Positions 22,837-34,331 of a stretch of 64,000 nucleotides of DNA are shown one piece after another. Location: positions 56,745,296-56,809,295 of the forward strand of contig NC_080164.1 of the NCBI RefSeq assembly GCF_950295315.1. The letters are read 5' to 3'. The number at the start of each line of letters is the position of its first letter. Within the stretch, counting starts at the first letter, position 1. The notes beneath the pieces are model-generated. The model was not told the DNA's origin, made no database searches, and saw only the letters and a list, made by a program, of their open reading frames with translations. This DNA comes from Erinaceus europaeus (lineage: Eukaryota; Chordata; Mammalia; Eulipotyphla; Erinaceidae). The translations under genes were made by a program, and so were the position numbers.

Positions 22837-23151
22837 TCCCCTCTTGATCCTTAACCTCAGTGTTGCATAAAGGTGCAGGGGATCAATTATAGGTAAAAAA
22901 AAGAGGGGAGATCTCAGAGGACTTGCAAACCTATTGGCAGCTTCTCAAGGTATGGTACTGGATCTGTATATATTGGTATTTAGTTTTTCATAGCTCAGAC
23001 AAGGAGAAACATTGTAATTGATTTTTATTTGAAAGCAAGTGATGAGGCCAAAGGGGAACTTTTGGTCTCTCTCTAGTTTTTGTTTTCAGCCCATATAAAG
23101 TAAGCATTCCTACTAGTGGTGTTTAATGGTGTACTCAGGGTTCTTTATATG

Positions 23152-23154
<3 letters not shown>
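22836..23154. other. Spacer between two CA microsatellites
   Basis: About 320 bp without recognised features. Confidence 0.5.

Positions 23155-23206
<52 letters not shown>
23155..23206 (+). repeat. (CA)n microsatellite
   Basis: About 26 uninterrupted AC units, 320 bp from the previous CA run. Confidence 0.98.
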
Positions 23207-23208
<2 letters not shown>

Positions 23209-26200
23209 ATAAATGGATGCCTCAGGCTATGCAAACTCTGCCTCTCAGAACCTCAGAAGCTGTGGGAATGATCCCTGCCCTCCAGACCCATTCTTAATTG
23301 GCCTATAGTCCAAGAAGCAATTAAAACTAAGGGTCTGATTCATAAAATCTGAACATGCCATTTAAATGTGTGCAGGGGGATTCCCGTTCATAATGATGGG
23401 ATAGAAGCAGTTTTTTTTTTTTTTTTTTTAATCTCCTAAAGCCTACCTTTCATAAATTTACTTTTCATTTCTCCTTTGGGGCCCAAAGGCCCTCCATCCT
23501 TTTTCTGACAGATCTAAAGCCAGCTTTATGGGAAAGGTTGGACTCAAGTTCTTGAGTGCTTGTTATGATAACCTGTTGACCACACTGTCCTACTAAACTA
23601 AAATCATAGTTTTCCATATCTACTTCTAGTATGCAACCATGTTAATATTTTTCCCCAGTGATATATGGAGAGAAAACTAGAAATTGAACATTACTGTCCA
23701 GAGACACTGAAGCTAAGGAAAAGAAGCCAGAACTTAACAGAGATAATCATCGGAAATAAGATGGGGAAAGAGAAAGTATCATTGAATTCCAAGATGTTTA
23801 ATTGCAATAGCATGGAAGCCATCATTTATACAAAGACTATTTCCATTTCCCCACAATTTATATATTCCTTACTCTCAAGAATCCATTTAATTCTACTAAG
23901 CTACTACAGCTGACAATATATGGAGTTTCTGAGATCTGTATAGAAATTCTGTTAAATTGGGCATGATTCTCGGGAAGCATTTCATAAATTTCTCATTTGT
24001 TTTAGAGCTAATTCTGAGAAACAGTCTCTTGTAGGAGATTCTCCTTTGGGCTTCAAAATCACAGGTTTTTTTAGTTCAACCACGAAATTCAAGTACAGGA
24101 GTGCATTTGAGATGTTTTTTAGACTAAAGCCCAACCCGAGAAGAAAATTGTAATAGTATGCTCTTGAGAATAATGTACTAGCTATTGGGTACAAACTAAG
24201 TTGACAAGTAATCACTTGATTCAGCCCCTGTGTTTGCTTTATCTAATAAAAAATTGTTTTTTTTCCTTTACTAGCTCTTGCAGTTTATATAATACCATTA
24301 TGCACAAAGTTTTAAATTACTTTTTAGAACTGTGCTATCAGCTTCGTTATCTCGGGCTCTTTTATTGCCTTTCAAATGGGACAGAGTGCTATCTGGTAGT
24401 TTAGCCTAGCAAAAGGCTGCATCTACACCATACCAAACAACCAGGCAGAAAGTGAAAAAATTCAGTTCATCTCCCAGATGGCCCCAGATGCATGGCATTG
24501 TGTAGACTGAAACAGCCAGATGGCTGAATGGATTTTTCACTTTCCATCTGGGTGCGTGACATGGTAGAGAGGCAGCCAAAGTCTTGAGCCAAAAGAAAAT
24601 GCCAGCCAAGGAGATGAGGTATTGCTACTTTCCAGGCACCTAATTCCTGCTGGATGGTATTGTGACCTTGGTTTAATTTATTCTTTCAGGACCAGGTTAC
24701 TCTTATGGGAACAATGGTTGTCGACCTCTAGGAAGAAATAAGGAAGCAGACAGAACCAAAGGAACCCGGAGAGAGTGTCTCATTTGCTTTCTTGCAAGGG
24801 CAGATCTTTTACTGACTTGGTGGGAATGGTGATACCTTGTGAAGATCCTTTCCTTCTAGTTCTCTAGAGATCAGCAAGCTAGAGGCACTACACAATATGA
24901 AGTGAAAATGCAAACATCAGTGGCTTTGCTGTCCATCACGGGCATCACTAAATCTTTTTGAACAACCCTGGGCAGTGAATTATGGCAGCATGGAATTGAC
25001 TTACAGTTTATTTCTAGTAACAGGCAGTTACTATGTCAAATCTGAAACCATTCAGAAAGGACTATAAAAATATATATGACAAAGTAACAGGCTACTTCTA
25101 GCTCCTTTGAGTATGTTTATGAGTTTAAACTGTATTGAACTTATACTTGTAGAAACAAATGCATGAATTTGTATGTGCTAATCCTCCTCCTCTTTCCTCT
25201 CTCTCTTTTTCTCATTCTTTCTACTCTGCCATCAGTTCTTTTGTGACTATGGGATGATATCCAAGACCTTCAGAATCTTTGAACTCCCAGAATTGCCATT
25301 CTGTTTAGAGGCAGTCTTATTGATAGGCATACAACATTTATTTTTCTTGGAATAGTTGAAGTTCTTTTGTTGAGGAATGGGATAGTTAAATGACTGCTGC
25401 AAAAGAAAATCATTTCTAAGTTACCTTTCACCCTCTCTTTCCTCCAATGCTGTTTGACACTTACTGAGAAACTAATTGCAGCTTGAGTGGGGCCATGGGA
25501 CAAATGCTGCAATCCAGGCATAATGCAACACCAAATATAATAAGGTAACATATTGTTAAAAGTCAATATCCCAAGTCTAACAATACGGTGTCACAGACTC
25601 GTAAGCGTGTAACCATATAATACATAATTGTCATCTGCAGAGAAAAGATCTAATTTTGATAATGCATATTGAGATTGGTTGTCTGAAAAATGCTTATGGC
25701 TCCAGAAGGTTTGACAGTCCTGAATATCACATAATAGCATGTAGCCAAGGAACATGGGATGAAGGGAAGAAACAAAAAAAAGACTCTATTCCAGAACGCA
25801 AGCACTCCCACTCACAGTTTTATTTTTAAAAGAACACGATTCTGCTCAGACAATGAGCGAGTTTACTGTGAAGGATGATTTGTTCCTGGGTTACCATATC
25901 TGGAATCTGTGTGTATGTGTATGTGTATGTATATGTGTATGTGAAGGTCCCAATTCGTTCTCTGGGAATTGAACCATAGGGTATTGCTTTGACAGGCAAA
26001 AATATCCTGAGGTTTCCAGTTTATATAGGTTTAAATTTCAAGGAAATTAAGCAAAATTGGCTAGCATAATAAAACATACTATCTACTTAACCTACCAGTT
26101 CTCTCAATTCTAGAAAATATTTTTTAACATTTTAAGATATGTGGCCAGTGTCCTTATCATAGTCTATTTGCTCAATTAACTTATATTTTCCCTTCTTTTT

Positions 26201-26259
26201 CTCCCTTCCCAAAAACCCATTTTTAAACTGACAGACCTTTCTCTGTGGCACTTAGAGTT
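23207..26259. other. Repeat-poor interval, 3 kb
   Basis: Only a poly-T at 23410-23430 and a (TGTGTA)n-like run at 25910-25945 are seen. All open frames are short (under 100 codons) and show no known domain. This may be intronic or intergenic single-copy DNA. Confidence 0.35.
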
Positions 26260-26745
26260 GAGGAAATATTGTAATAGTAAATGTGGACGTGCACTGTCCC
26301 TAAGGCAGTGGAAGGCCTTTGATTAGTGTTTCATTTCAATTTTATAACAACTCTGAGTAAGAGCTAACTTTATTTCTATTTTATGGATGATAATTTCCTT
26401 TTTTTAATATTTATTTTATTTATTTATTCCCTTTTGTTGTCCTTGTTGTTTTATTGTTATTATTATTAAGTAATTATTATTGTTGTTATTGATGTCATCA
26501 TTGTTGGATAGGACAAAGAAATGGAGAGAGGAGGGGAAGATAGAGGGGGGAGAGAAAGACACCTGCAGACCTGCTTCTCCGCTTGTGAAGGGACTCCCCT
26601 GCAGGTGGGGAGCCGGGGATTAAACCGGGATCCTCTTGCCGGTTCTTGGCGCTTTGCGCCACGTGTGTTTAACCCACTGCGAACCTCCCGACTCCCGAAT
26701 GATAATTTCAAGATTCATAGACACAGAGTTGTATTAGAGACATTC
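26260..26745 (+). repeat. MIR SINE remnant interrupted by SINE-2
   Basis: 'tttataacaactctgagtaa', 'tattttatggatgataattt' and, after the inserted SINE, 'caagattcatagacacaga' follow the MIR order around its '(c/t)attttacagatgaggaaactg' core. Diverged. Confidence 0.55.
26398..26698 (-). mobile_element. SINE-2 retroposon with 11-bp TSD, antisense
   Basis: Complete antisense copy ('ttattcccttttgttgtcc', 'cacctgcagacctgcttctc', 'gccggggattaaaccgggat', 'cctcccgactcccg'). The exact duplication atgataatttc is at 26387-26397 and 26699-26709, inside the MIR. Confidence 0.92.
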
Positions 26746-27261
26746 TTGCCCCTATATTTCAGGTAATCTCTGTATCACTTTATGGCAAAGTGTAAAACAA
26801 GGAGTTCTTTTACTTCCATTACTTTGATGATGTCCACTGACCTGGATTCAATGTCATTTGAATCTCTTTAGCACCTGTACAATCAGGCTCTGATGGATCT
26901 AAATGTTGCCCTCATAACTTGTCTTCTTTCAAATTTTTGAAGCATTTGTTTATGTCTCATGACAATATTTTTATGAGGCTGCCCATCAATATATATTAGT
27001 GATCATGCCTTTACTAGATAGACTTCTCAAGGGATGGACACTTACTAATCCTTTATCAATCATATCATCAAAGCACTTACTCTGCATATATTGTGTGAGC
27101 ATGCAGAACATGTGAACTAGTGTGTAGCACAAAAGAAACACAAACATTAGACCATCAGACAACTACCAGTGAAAGTTTGTGAAAGGAACTTTGAGTTCGT
27201 CAACCATTTCTTGATGGTGTATGACTCTCTGTACTACTGCTCTCTTGCGACTCATTAATTT
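26746..27261. other. Unannotated DNA
   Basis: About 515 bp. Part of it may be an L2 remnant, but I cannot place it securely. Confidence 0.35.
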
Positions 27262-28190
27262 CTTCATCAAATTATTATTATTTTCCAATTTTTTATTAGT
27301 TATTTATTTAATGACTTACAAGATTGTAAGATAGTAGGAGTATAATTCCATACAGTTCACACCACCAGAGTTCTGTGTCCCATTCTCTCCATTGGAAACT
27401 ACCCTATAGTTATTCCTTTGGGAGTATGGACCACAATTCTTTTTGAGGTTCAAAAGGTGGGAGCCCTGGCTTCTGTAATTGCTTCTCCATTAGACCTGGA
27501 TGTTGGCAGGTCAGTCCATACTTTCATCCCATTTCTATCTTTCCCTAGTAGGTAGGGTTCTGAAGAGGTGAGGTTCTGGGATACATTGGTGAGGTTATCT
27601 TCTCAGTGAAGTCAGGATGGAATCATCTTAGCATCTGCAACTTTGTGACTGAAAGGCAGTAAGATATACAACAGGACAATTGTTTAAGAAACAGAAACCA
27701 GAAAATGGGAGCAGAACAGATGAAATTAGGGGTCTTCAAGTGAGAAGCTAGAAAGTCTATTTTAGGTATATTCCTGGGGGCCCATTTTGCCTGTGCTTAA
27801 TAGCTAACATATAGGTGGATTGAAAATACTGTCTGAGGAGATAGTGTCAGAATTGAAAATGGGACTAGAAAGCTGAATTTGGACAGAAAGTAGCTCCCAA
27901 ACATGAAGAAAGTCTATACATATAATTAACTGTTTACCCCAATTGATTTGACCCAGGGCCCTTATTGAGTCACATTTAGCACAGGAGCCTGTGTAACCTC
28001 TAAGTTCCTATTAATCTGAGCTCAAAGTCCATGGCTGAAGCTGTGATCATTCTAGGCTGCACTCTTTTCCAGACCAGTCTTCCTGGAGTGACATAAAAGG
28101 TTGACCCAGCCTCCCTTTGGAGAGCGAGGGAGTCCCTACCATTGCTACTTGATAGTGAGGACAAGGTCCTGGAGATGCCCACAGGAGGCT
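27262..28190 (-). mobile_element. Family X dispersed repeat, longest copy, antisense
   Basis: Shares with six other places in this window the ordered blocks 'gggagtatggacc', 'ggcttctgtaattgcttctc' and 'ggcaggtcagtccatac'. With 48012-48640 it shares a further approximately 450 bp ('agcatctgcaactt', 'tctattttaggt', 'gggcccat'). The A-rich end lies at the left (27262-27310) in antisense form. No open frame. Class uncertain; probably a LINE-mobilised 3' end. Confidence 0.6.
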
Positions 28191-28835
28191 AGTGCTGGTG
28201 GAAAGAGGGATCTACTAGAGGTCTAGACCCATCAGTATCTATATGGATTATGTAAAAACTCTAGGTGGTTGTTATTATTATTAAAATAACTGACACTTAA
28301 TGCAGAGGATATTAATTGTATTGTAAGTTCAGAGAAGTGTTCAGAGGATGATTAGGGAAAGGGAGTTACTGTATATGTAGAAATAAAGAAGGCATTCTAG
28401 GTAATAGAATGACAGAAGAAAGTGAGCAATCATTTCCATCTGAACTGAAGTTGGAGTACTGGTGCAGGAGTGATCACAGCCTAATTATTTGCTTGAGAGG
28501 AATTCCAGAAGACACTCAATGATAGCCAAAGTGCTTGAGAGAACCACCATGAGTAGTTAAGGAGGGAAGAGTCCTCATCAGGTCTGTGGTCTTGTGAGAC
28601 TAGCTTGACTTACAGTTTGGATGATCTGACTATAGGATGACTCAAGCCCAGGGGTAGGAAGAGAGAATAAAATGTATGATTCAGAAGGGTGCCCTTTTGC
28701 TCAACTATGTTTAAAATATTTTTTAAATATGGAAAAAGTTTCTCATTAAAAACTTAAATTGTTAAATGGAGATCTTAAATACTTATAAAATGTATGACAT
28801 AGATATGGTCATTAGATATACAGGATAGGCAGTTG
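28191..28835. other. Unannotated unique DNA
   Basis: About 645 bp with no recognised elements. Confidence 0.4.
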
Positions 28836-28960
28836 GGGAACTAGGCCAACTGATAGAGCACAGGACTTGCATGGCTGGGTTCGATCTGTTTGATCTCTAG
28901 TAACACATGTACCAGAGTGGTACTTTTGTTACTCTTTCTCTCATATATAAAAAATTTTTC
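28836..28960 (+). mobile_element. SINE-4 retroposon
   Basis: tRNA-like head 'actgatagagcacaggactt', B box 'gggttcgatctg', then 'agtaacacatgtaccagagt' and a CT-rich tail. Same family as 55012-55156. Confidence 0.7.
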
Positions 28961-29255
28961 ATTCTAGCTCAAGAAAATACATAAAATATATCTTTAAAAT
29001 TAAAAAGGGAAATTAGGTCATAATGAGGGATTGGGCAACAGGGCACACGAAACCTTATTGGAAAATTCAGGTAAGGAGGAGAAGCTACTCTATGGACACA
29101 GTGTTGTGGAAACATAGTTTCTTAGTGTTCTTTGAGGAAAATAGGGAGTCAGCGGGGAGCCAGGCAGGAGACTAACAGATATTGAGTTTCTCTGTGTATA
29201 GACAGGATAACACCATGTTTTAGTTTTTTTTTTTTTTTTTTCACCTTAACTCCTT
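28961..29255. other. Unannotated DNA with poly-T
   Basis: Poly-T at 29223-29241. Otherwise nothing recognised. Confidence 0.45.
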
Positions 29256-29415
29256 AAATCCCTACCACATCTCATGACTGGCTGTTATCCCTATTTCATG
29301 TAGAAAAATGAACTCAGTGAATTTAAATTACTTGCTCAAAGTTACAAAAACAGGTTCTATGTTGAGTCTCTTTCCAAAACTTGTTCAAGCCTAAACCCTT
29401 GCTTTTCCTCATGGC
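29256..29415 (+). repeat. MIR SINE remnant
   Basis: 'ccctatttcatgtagaaaaa', 'tgaactcagtgaatttaaat' and 'acttgctcaaagttacaaaa' follow the MIR core order (fraction of ancestral bases clearly reduced). Confidence 0.65.
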
Positions 29416-29899
29416 ACTAACAGTGTTATAGGCATTAGATTGACATTCTTGATCACTGCCTGCTACTTAGGAGGTTATAATCTCAGAAGAGCTAGATACC
29501 CACCTCCCACTTTGCCCATGTATTTCCTGTGCAGGCTATTTGGATTGAACCTTTCACCATAATGGTACACAATGAGTGTGCCAGAGAGACAATTTCCTTT
29601 TCCAGAGGGTGGAGCAGAGATGCTCTAAGCCTTCTGTACTTCTTCATCTTGTCTTTGATGTAGGATCAACAGGGGTGAGATGATCACATGCTAGTCACAG
29701 AATTTATCAAATCATATTTACTTAGGAGTAACTTTATGACACAAGCTGAAAGCTGTGTAGCAAGCATGCTCTCTTGAACCTGTCAGGATAACTTGGTGAG
29801 GTTAGTTATGACTTTATCTGTAGAACATGCTAAAGAATACTACTTTCAATATTCTTGAGAATCTGAAGTTCAGGACAAATATATATTCCCCCAACTTTC
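29416..29899. other. Unannotated unique DNA
   Basis: About 480 bp; no recognised gene or repeat. Confidence 0.4.
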
Positions 29900-30115
29900 T
29901 CAATAAGCCTTAGTGAATGGTGATGATTGTAAACGATAGGAATATTTATTGCTATATGCCAAGTACTGTGTTTTTACTTGGATTATTCACTTTATCTTTA
30001 AAGCAATCCTACTTTTTCCTCTTTTACAGATGAGAATACTGAGGCATAGAGAGATAGGTTAAGTCACTTGCTTAAACATACATGCCTATTCAGTATTGAC
30101 AGTCTGGTGTGCTAT
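29900..30115 (+). repeat. MIR SINE remnant
   Basis: 'atatgccaagtactgtgttt', 'ttttacagatgagaatactg', 'aggcatagagagataggtta' and 'agtcacttgcttaaacatac' are a near-textbook MIR core. Confidence 0.85.
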
Positions 30116-30227
30116 TGGCAACAACAATCTAAACTGGTAGAATTTTTAATGAAAGTTTCTTAGAGGTTGAAGAAAAAAGATGAAAAATTTCTAAGTGTTA
30201 CTTGCTTACAAATGACTTTAAAAATTA

Positions 30228-30790
30228 ATTGTCAGGACCTCACCAATGTGGCCTGAAACCCCACCTCCCTAGAGTCCTACCCTACTCGAAAAAGATAGAA
30301 ACAGCCTGGAGAGATGGATTGACCTGCCAACACACATGTCTAGTGGAGAAGCAATTACAGAAGCCAGACTTCCCACCTTCTGCACACCACAAAGACCTTT
30401 GGTCTATGGAGGCCAGGTGGTAGCACACCAGGTTAAGCACACATAGTTTGAAGTGTAAGGACCTACACAAGAATCCTGGTTTGAACCCCTGGCTTCCCAC
30501 AAGCAGTAAAGCAAGCCTATAGATGTCTACCTTTCTCTCTCCCCCTCTGTTTCCCCCCCCCCTATCAATTTCCCTCTGTCTTATCCAATAAAATGGAAAA
30601 AATTAAATGCAGAAGCAGTGGATTTATAGTTCAGGCATCGAGCCCCACTGATAATCCTGAAGGCAAAAACAAAAAACAAAAAACAAAAAAAACTTTGGTC
30701 TATACTCTCAGAGAGATAAAGAATAGGAAAGCTTCCAATAGAGGGAAATGGAATCTTGTCAATCATTACTATATCAATAATAAAAATGCT
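30228..30790 (+). mobile_element. Family X copy split by a SINE
   Basis: Left part 30228-30407 ('gaagcaattacagaagccag', 'cccaccttctgcacacc'). Right part 30704-30790 ('actctcagagagataaagaa', 'taggaaagctt'). The two parts are contiguous in other copies (31684, 37015). The interrupting SINE is at 30408-30692. Confidence 0.75.
30408..30692 (+). mobile_element. SINE-1B retroposon with 11-bp TSD
   Basis: Head 'ggccaggtggtagcacacca', B box 'ggtttgaacccctgg', 3' module 'cagtggatttatagttcagg' and a (CAAAAA)n tail. Exact duplication ctttggtctat at 30397-30407 and 30693-30703. Confidence 0.93.
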
Positions 30791-30797
30791 AGTTGTG

Positions 30798-31164
30798 GAC
30801 CAGGTGGTGGTGCACCTGGTTAAGCATACATATTACAATGTGCAGGGGCCTGGGTTCAAGCCCCTGGTCCCCACCTGCAGAGGGAAAGCTTCACAAGTGG
30901 TGAAGTAGGTCTGCAGGTGTCTCTCTGTCTCTTTTCCTCTTATCTACCCTTCCCCTCTCAGTTTCTTTTTTTCAAAAATATTTTATTTATTTATGAGAAA
31001 GATAGGAGGAGAGAGAGAGAGAAAGAACCAGACATCACTCTGGTACATGTGCTGCTGGGGATAGAACCTGGGACTTCATGCTTGAGAGTCTAATGCTTTA
31101 TCCACTGCACCACCTTCTGGACCACCCCTCTCAGCTTCTTTTTGTCTCTATCCAATAATAAATA
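30798..31164 (+). mobile_element. SINE-1 retroposon interrupted by SINE-4
   Basis: Head 'aggtggtggtgcacctggtt', B box 'gggttcaagcccctggtccc', CT body to 30970, resuming 31125-31164 with 'tctctatccaataataaata'. Contains the nested element at 30971-31124. Confidence 0.9.
30971..31124 (-). mobile_element. SINE-4 retroposon nested in SINE-1, antisense
   Basis: 'gaaccagacatcactctggt', 'acatgtgctgctggggatag', 'aacctgggacttcatgcttg' and 'ctttatccactgcaccacc'. The 19-bp target duplication cccctctcag(t/c)ttcttttt lies at 30952-30970 and 31125-31143. Confidence 0.93.
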
Positions 31165-31169
31165 AATTA

Positions 31170-31440
31170 ATTAAGGCAGTCGAGCGTTAGCATAGCGGGT
31201 TAAACGCACATGGTGTGAAGAGTAAGGACCAGCGTAAAGATTCTGGTTTGAGCTCCCATCTCCTCACCTGGGGGGGGGGGGGAGGCGTCGCTTCACAAGT
31301 GATGAAGCAAGTCTGCAGGTGTCTTTTTCTCTCCCCCCTCTGTCTTCCCCATCCTTTCTCGATTTCTCTCTGTCCTATCCAACACAATAACAACAACAAT
31401 GATAAGGGCAACAAAAGAGGAAAATAAATAAAAATTTAAA
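31170..31440 (+). mobile_element. SINE-2 retroposon with G13 run
   Basis: Head 'gcagtcgagcgttagcatag', B box 'tggtttgagctcccatctcc', 3' 'gataagggcaacaaaagagg' and A-rich tail. A run of 13 G occupies 31270-31282 where the family has 'cacctgcaggggag'. attaattaa flanks both sides. Confidence 0.88.
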
Positions 31441-31683
31441 AATTAATTAATAAGAAAAAATTGCTCAGAGGTACTAAGGTCAGGGTTAGGGAGTTGAATG
31501 TGTGAAGGCTAGTTAGTAAAGACCTTTGTGCCTACTAGCCATTAGATCATTATTTAGGACTGGTAGATTTAGCAAATAAAACATATGATGATGAAATAGT
31601 TTTGAATTTCAGATAATAACCAATGAATTTTTTTTTCAGTATAGATATGTCCAAAATACTTATGCTGTAAAAACTTCTCACTT

Positions 31684-31936
31684 GAGGCAGGCTGGGAGTA
31701 CAGATTGATCTGTCAACGTCCATGTTCAGCGGGGAAGCAATTACAGAAGCCAGACCTTCCACCTTCTGCATCCCACAATAACCTTGGGCCCATACTCCCA
31801 GAGGGTTAAAGAATAGGAAAGCTATCAGGGGAAGGGATGGCATAAGAAGTTCTGGTGGTAGGAATTGTGTGGAGTTGTACTCCTCTTATCCTATGGTTTT
31901 TATCAGTGTTTCCTTTTTATAAATAAAATAAAATAA
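31684..31936 (+). mobile_element. Family X copy with 14-bp TSD, 5'-truncated
   Basis: Blocks 'gaggcaggctgggagtacag', 'gaagcaattacagaagccag', 'ccttctgcatcccacaataa', 'actcctcttatcctatggtt' and a (AAAAT)n tail. The target duplication aaaactt(c/g)tca(c/t)tt is at 31670-31683 and 31937-31950 (12 of 14 identical). A TSD plus A-rich tail means this was retroposed. Confidence 0.8.
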
Positions 31937-31950
31937 AAAACTTGTCATTT

Positions 31951-32616
31951 TATATGAAATGATTTACGTGGGAATCCTGTGTTTTTCCTGTTAACTTTAG
32001 CACTGTTGATACTGCCTGTTGGTAGGTAGATAGTCCCTTTAATAATTACACACTAGACAAAAGCATACACTATTGAAGTTAGCAAAATAAATTATTTTGA
32101 CTATAGAATCACAGGAAAACGATAGCAGTGGAGAACTGCTCTAGCTCTGTTAGTCTTTGCTATGCTGTGACGGTATTCATACAAAGAACAGACTAGGGCT
32201 TTGTGACTTGGCCACAGGGAAGAGTCAGAGGAAACCACTGAGGCTAGAAACTTACGTTTTAAGATATTTCAGTTTCATGAAGATTTGGGAGATAAAAAGA
32301 AGTGCCATGAATGGGCTTTGTTTGATGTGGGTCTTCCTTCGGGAAGAAAAAGAGGAGAAGGCACTGGATAGTTGAGGGGACACAAAATGTCTTTAGGTAA
32401 ATGTCAACAGAGATAGGCATACAGAAAGAGAATGATAAGCTCCTTAGAACTGTTGTGGGTGGAAAGGCATCACTTGGCTTGGAAATTGGCCAGAATGTTT
32501 CTTGAAGGGAAAGAAAATGTTTATTGAGTACCAACTTGTCTGGGATTGCATAATGTCCTCCCCAAATTTATGAGAACCAGGACCTGTGACTATTATGCTA
32601 CTTGGAAATAGGCCTT
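31951..32616. other. Unannotated unique DNA
   Basis: About 665 bp with several short overlapping frames on both strands and no recognisable protein. Confidence 0.4.
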
Positions 32617-32830
32617 CAAGATCAAAGAGGTTGCTCACCTGGCAGGAGGATTGTGTTGCCAGGCTTGTAGCCCAGGTGTAAGCCCTTGTACCAAGTAAGA
32701 GGTGCTATGGCACTGGGAGAAGCTCCAGCACTGTGTTTTCTCTCCTTTTCTCTCTCCTTCTGTCTTTCTCAGTCTCTCTATCATAATGAAAAAAATTTCT
32801 TGGGAGTGGTGAAATTATGCATGTGAGACC
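32617..32830 (+). mobile_element. SINE-3-like retroposon
   Basis: 'caaagaggttgctcacctgg', 'gccaggcttgtagcccagg', 'gtgctatggcactgggagaa' and a CT-rich body, then a 3' module like that of SINE-1B. Diverged. Confidence 0.6.
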
Positions 32831-32851
32831 CTGGACCTATAAAAATATGAA

Positions 32852-33526
32852 AGAGATGAGCAATGGCACACCCAGTTAAGTACACACATTACTATGTGTG
32901 ATGATCCAGGTTAGAACTTCCACTCCCCACCTGCATGGGCAAGGGGAAGGGAGCTTCGGGAATGGGGAAATAGGTCTGCAAGTGTCTTTCTTTCTTCCTT
33001 CCTTCCTCCCTCCCTTCCTTTCTTTCTTCCTTCCTTCCTTCCTTCCTTCCTCCCTCCCTCCTTTCCTTCCTTCCTTCCTTCCTTCCTTTCTTCCTTCCTT
33101 TCTTTCTTCCTTCCTTCCTTCCTTCCTCCCTCCCTCCTTTCCTTCCTTCCTTCCTTCCTTTCTTCCTTCCTTTCTTTCTCCCTCTCTATCTTCCCCTCCT
33201 CTCTCAATTTAGTTTTTAAAATTTTATTTATTTATTATTGGATAGAGACAGAGAAATCAAAAAAGGAGGGGGAGGTAGAGAGGGAGAGAGACAGAGAGAC
33301 ATCTGCAGCCCTGCTCCACCACTTGTGAAGCTTTCCCCCTGCAGGTGGGACCAGGGGCTTGAACTCGAGTCCTTCTGCACTGTAGTGTGTGCATTTAACC
33401 AAGTGTGCCACCAACTGACCCCTCAATTTCTGTCAAATAAAATAAAATAAAATAAAAGGTTGTGGGAGCAGTGGATATGTCATACAGTTACAAAGCACCA
33501 ATGATAACCCTGGTGGCAATGAAAAA
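32852..33526 (+). mobile_element. SINE-1B retroposon expanded by (CTTC)n and interrupted by SINE-1
   Basis: Head 'atgagcaatggcacacccag' and B box 'caggttagaacttcc' are followed by a (CTTC/CCTT)n expansion at 32979-33182, then 'ctatcttcccctcctctctc'. After the nested SINE it resumes at 33422 with 'gtcaaataaaataaaataaa' and the 3' module 'gggagcagtggatatgtcat'. The microsatellite grew from the natural CT-rich body. Confidence 0.85.
33213..33421 (-). mobile_element. SINE-1 retroposon nested in SINE-1B, antisense
   Basis: 'ttattggatagagacagaga', 'catctgcagccctgctccac', 'cttgaactcgagtcc' and 'caagtgtgccaccaactgac'. Flanked by ctcaattt on both sides. Confidence 0.88.
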
Positions 33527-33983
33527 CGTGGAAATAGGTCTTCAGAGCAATCAAGTTATCAATCAAATTAGATTATGCCTTAAGTCCAACACGAATTACA
33601 TTCTTATCAAATGTAGAATTTGGACATATGCAAACATAATAGTGTAGATTCCATGCATTGATGGAGGCAGAGATTAGAGTAATACATCTTCAGGTCAAGA
33701 GACCTCAGGGGTTTTTGGTGGACACCTGAATTAGAAAGAGGTGAGAAGTGGTTTTCTCTTAGATTGGAGGCCAGGACAGAGAGGCACTAGGCCTTGTCAA
33801 TATCTTGATTGTGGTTAGCTGTTATGGAAGCCCTAGGAGACTAATACAACTATAAGCCATTTTCTGTTGCTACCCCCATACAGATAAAAAGACTACATCA
33901 TTGAGGAAAATTTGGAAGAAAAGACAATTCAACACATGTCCCCTATTCTAATTAGGCTCTAAAACAGACTCAGTCATAAAGGG
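33527..33983. other. Unique DNA with the donor of a local duplication
   Basis: 33527-33605 contains 'caatcaagttatcaatcaaa', which recurs at about 34592-34640 (see findings). The rest is unannotated. Confidence 0.5.
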
Positions 33984-34200
33984 CTGGGGTCAGCAAGCTT
34001 CCTGTAGAGGGTCTGATAGTAAATGTTTTAGATATTCTCTGGCCATGGGTTCTTTGTGGCTACTACTTAATGCTTCCATTGTAAAGTGTAAGCAGCACAG
34101 ACAATACATAAATAGGTACACATGGCTATGTGCCAGTAAAACCTTATTTGTAAAAACTAAAGTTGGGTGAGTGGGCTTGATTTTACCCTGGGGCTATTCT
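33984..34200 (+). mobile_element. hAT-Charlie MITE
   Basis: 'gggtcagcaagcttcctgta', 'gatagtaaatgttttagata', 'gcacagacaatacataaata' and 'ccagtaaaaccttatttgta' match the element at 9702 and 3167 in order. Confidence 0.8.
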
Positions 34201-34331
34201 TTTCCAATTCTGTCAGAAGGCATGGCTAACTCTCTTGCCTTATGAATATGTGTACATTTAGAGCTGTCTATGTTTGAAATTCCACTGTGTTTTCTTATCT
34301 TCTTACACACTTGGTGGAACTGAAGCACACA

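Noticed and set aside
26746..27261. Possible L2 remnant
   Set aside because: Only loose similarity to the L2 3' region around 27000-27060; not enough to list.
32898..33212. Long Pro/Leu/Ser- or Lys/Glu/Arg-rich open frames on both strands
   Set aside because: They are translations of the CTTC microsatellite, without coding signal.
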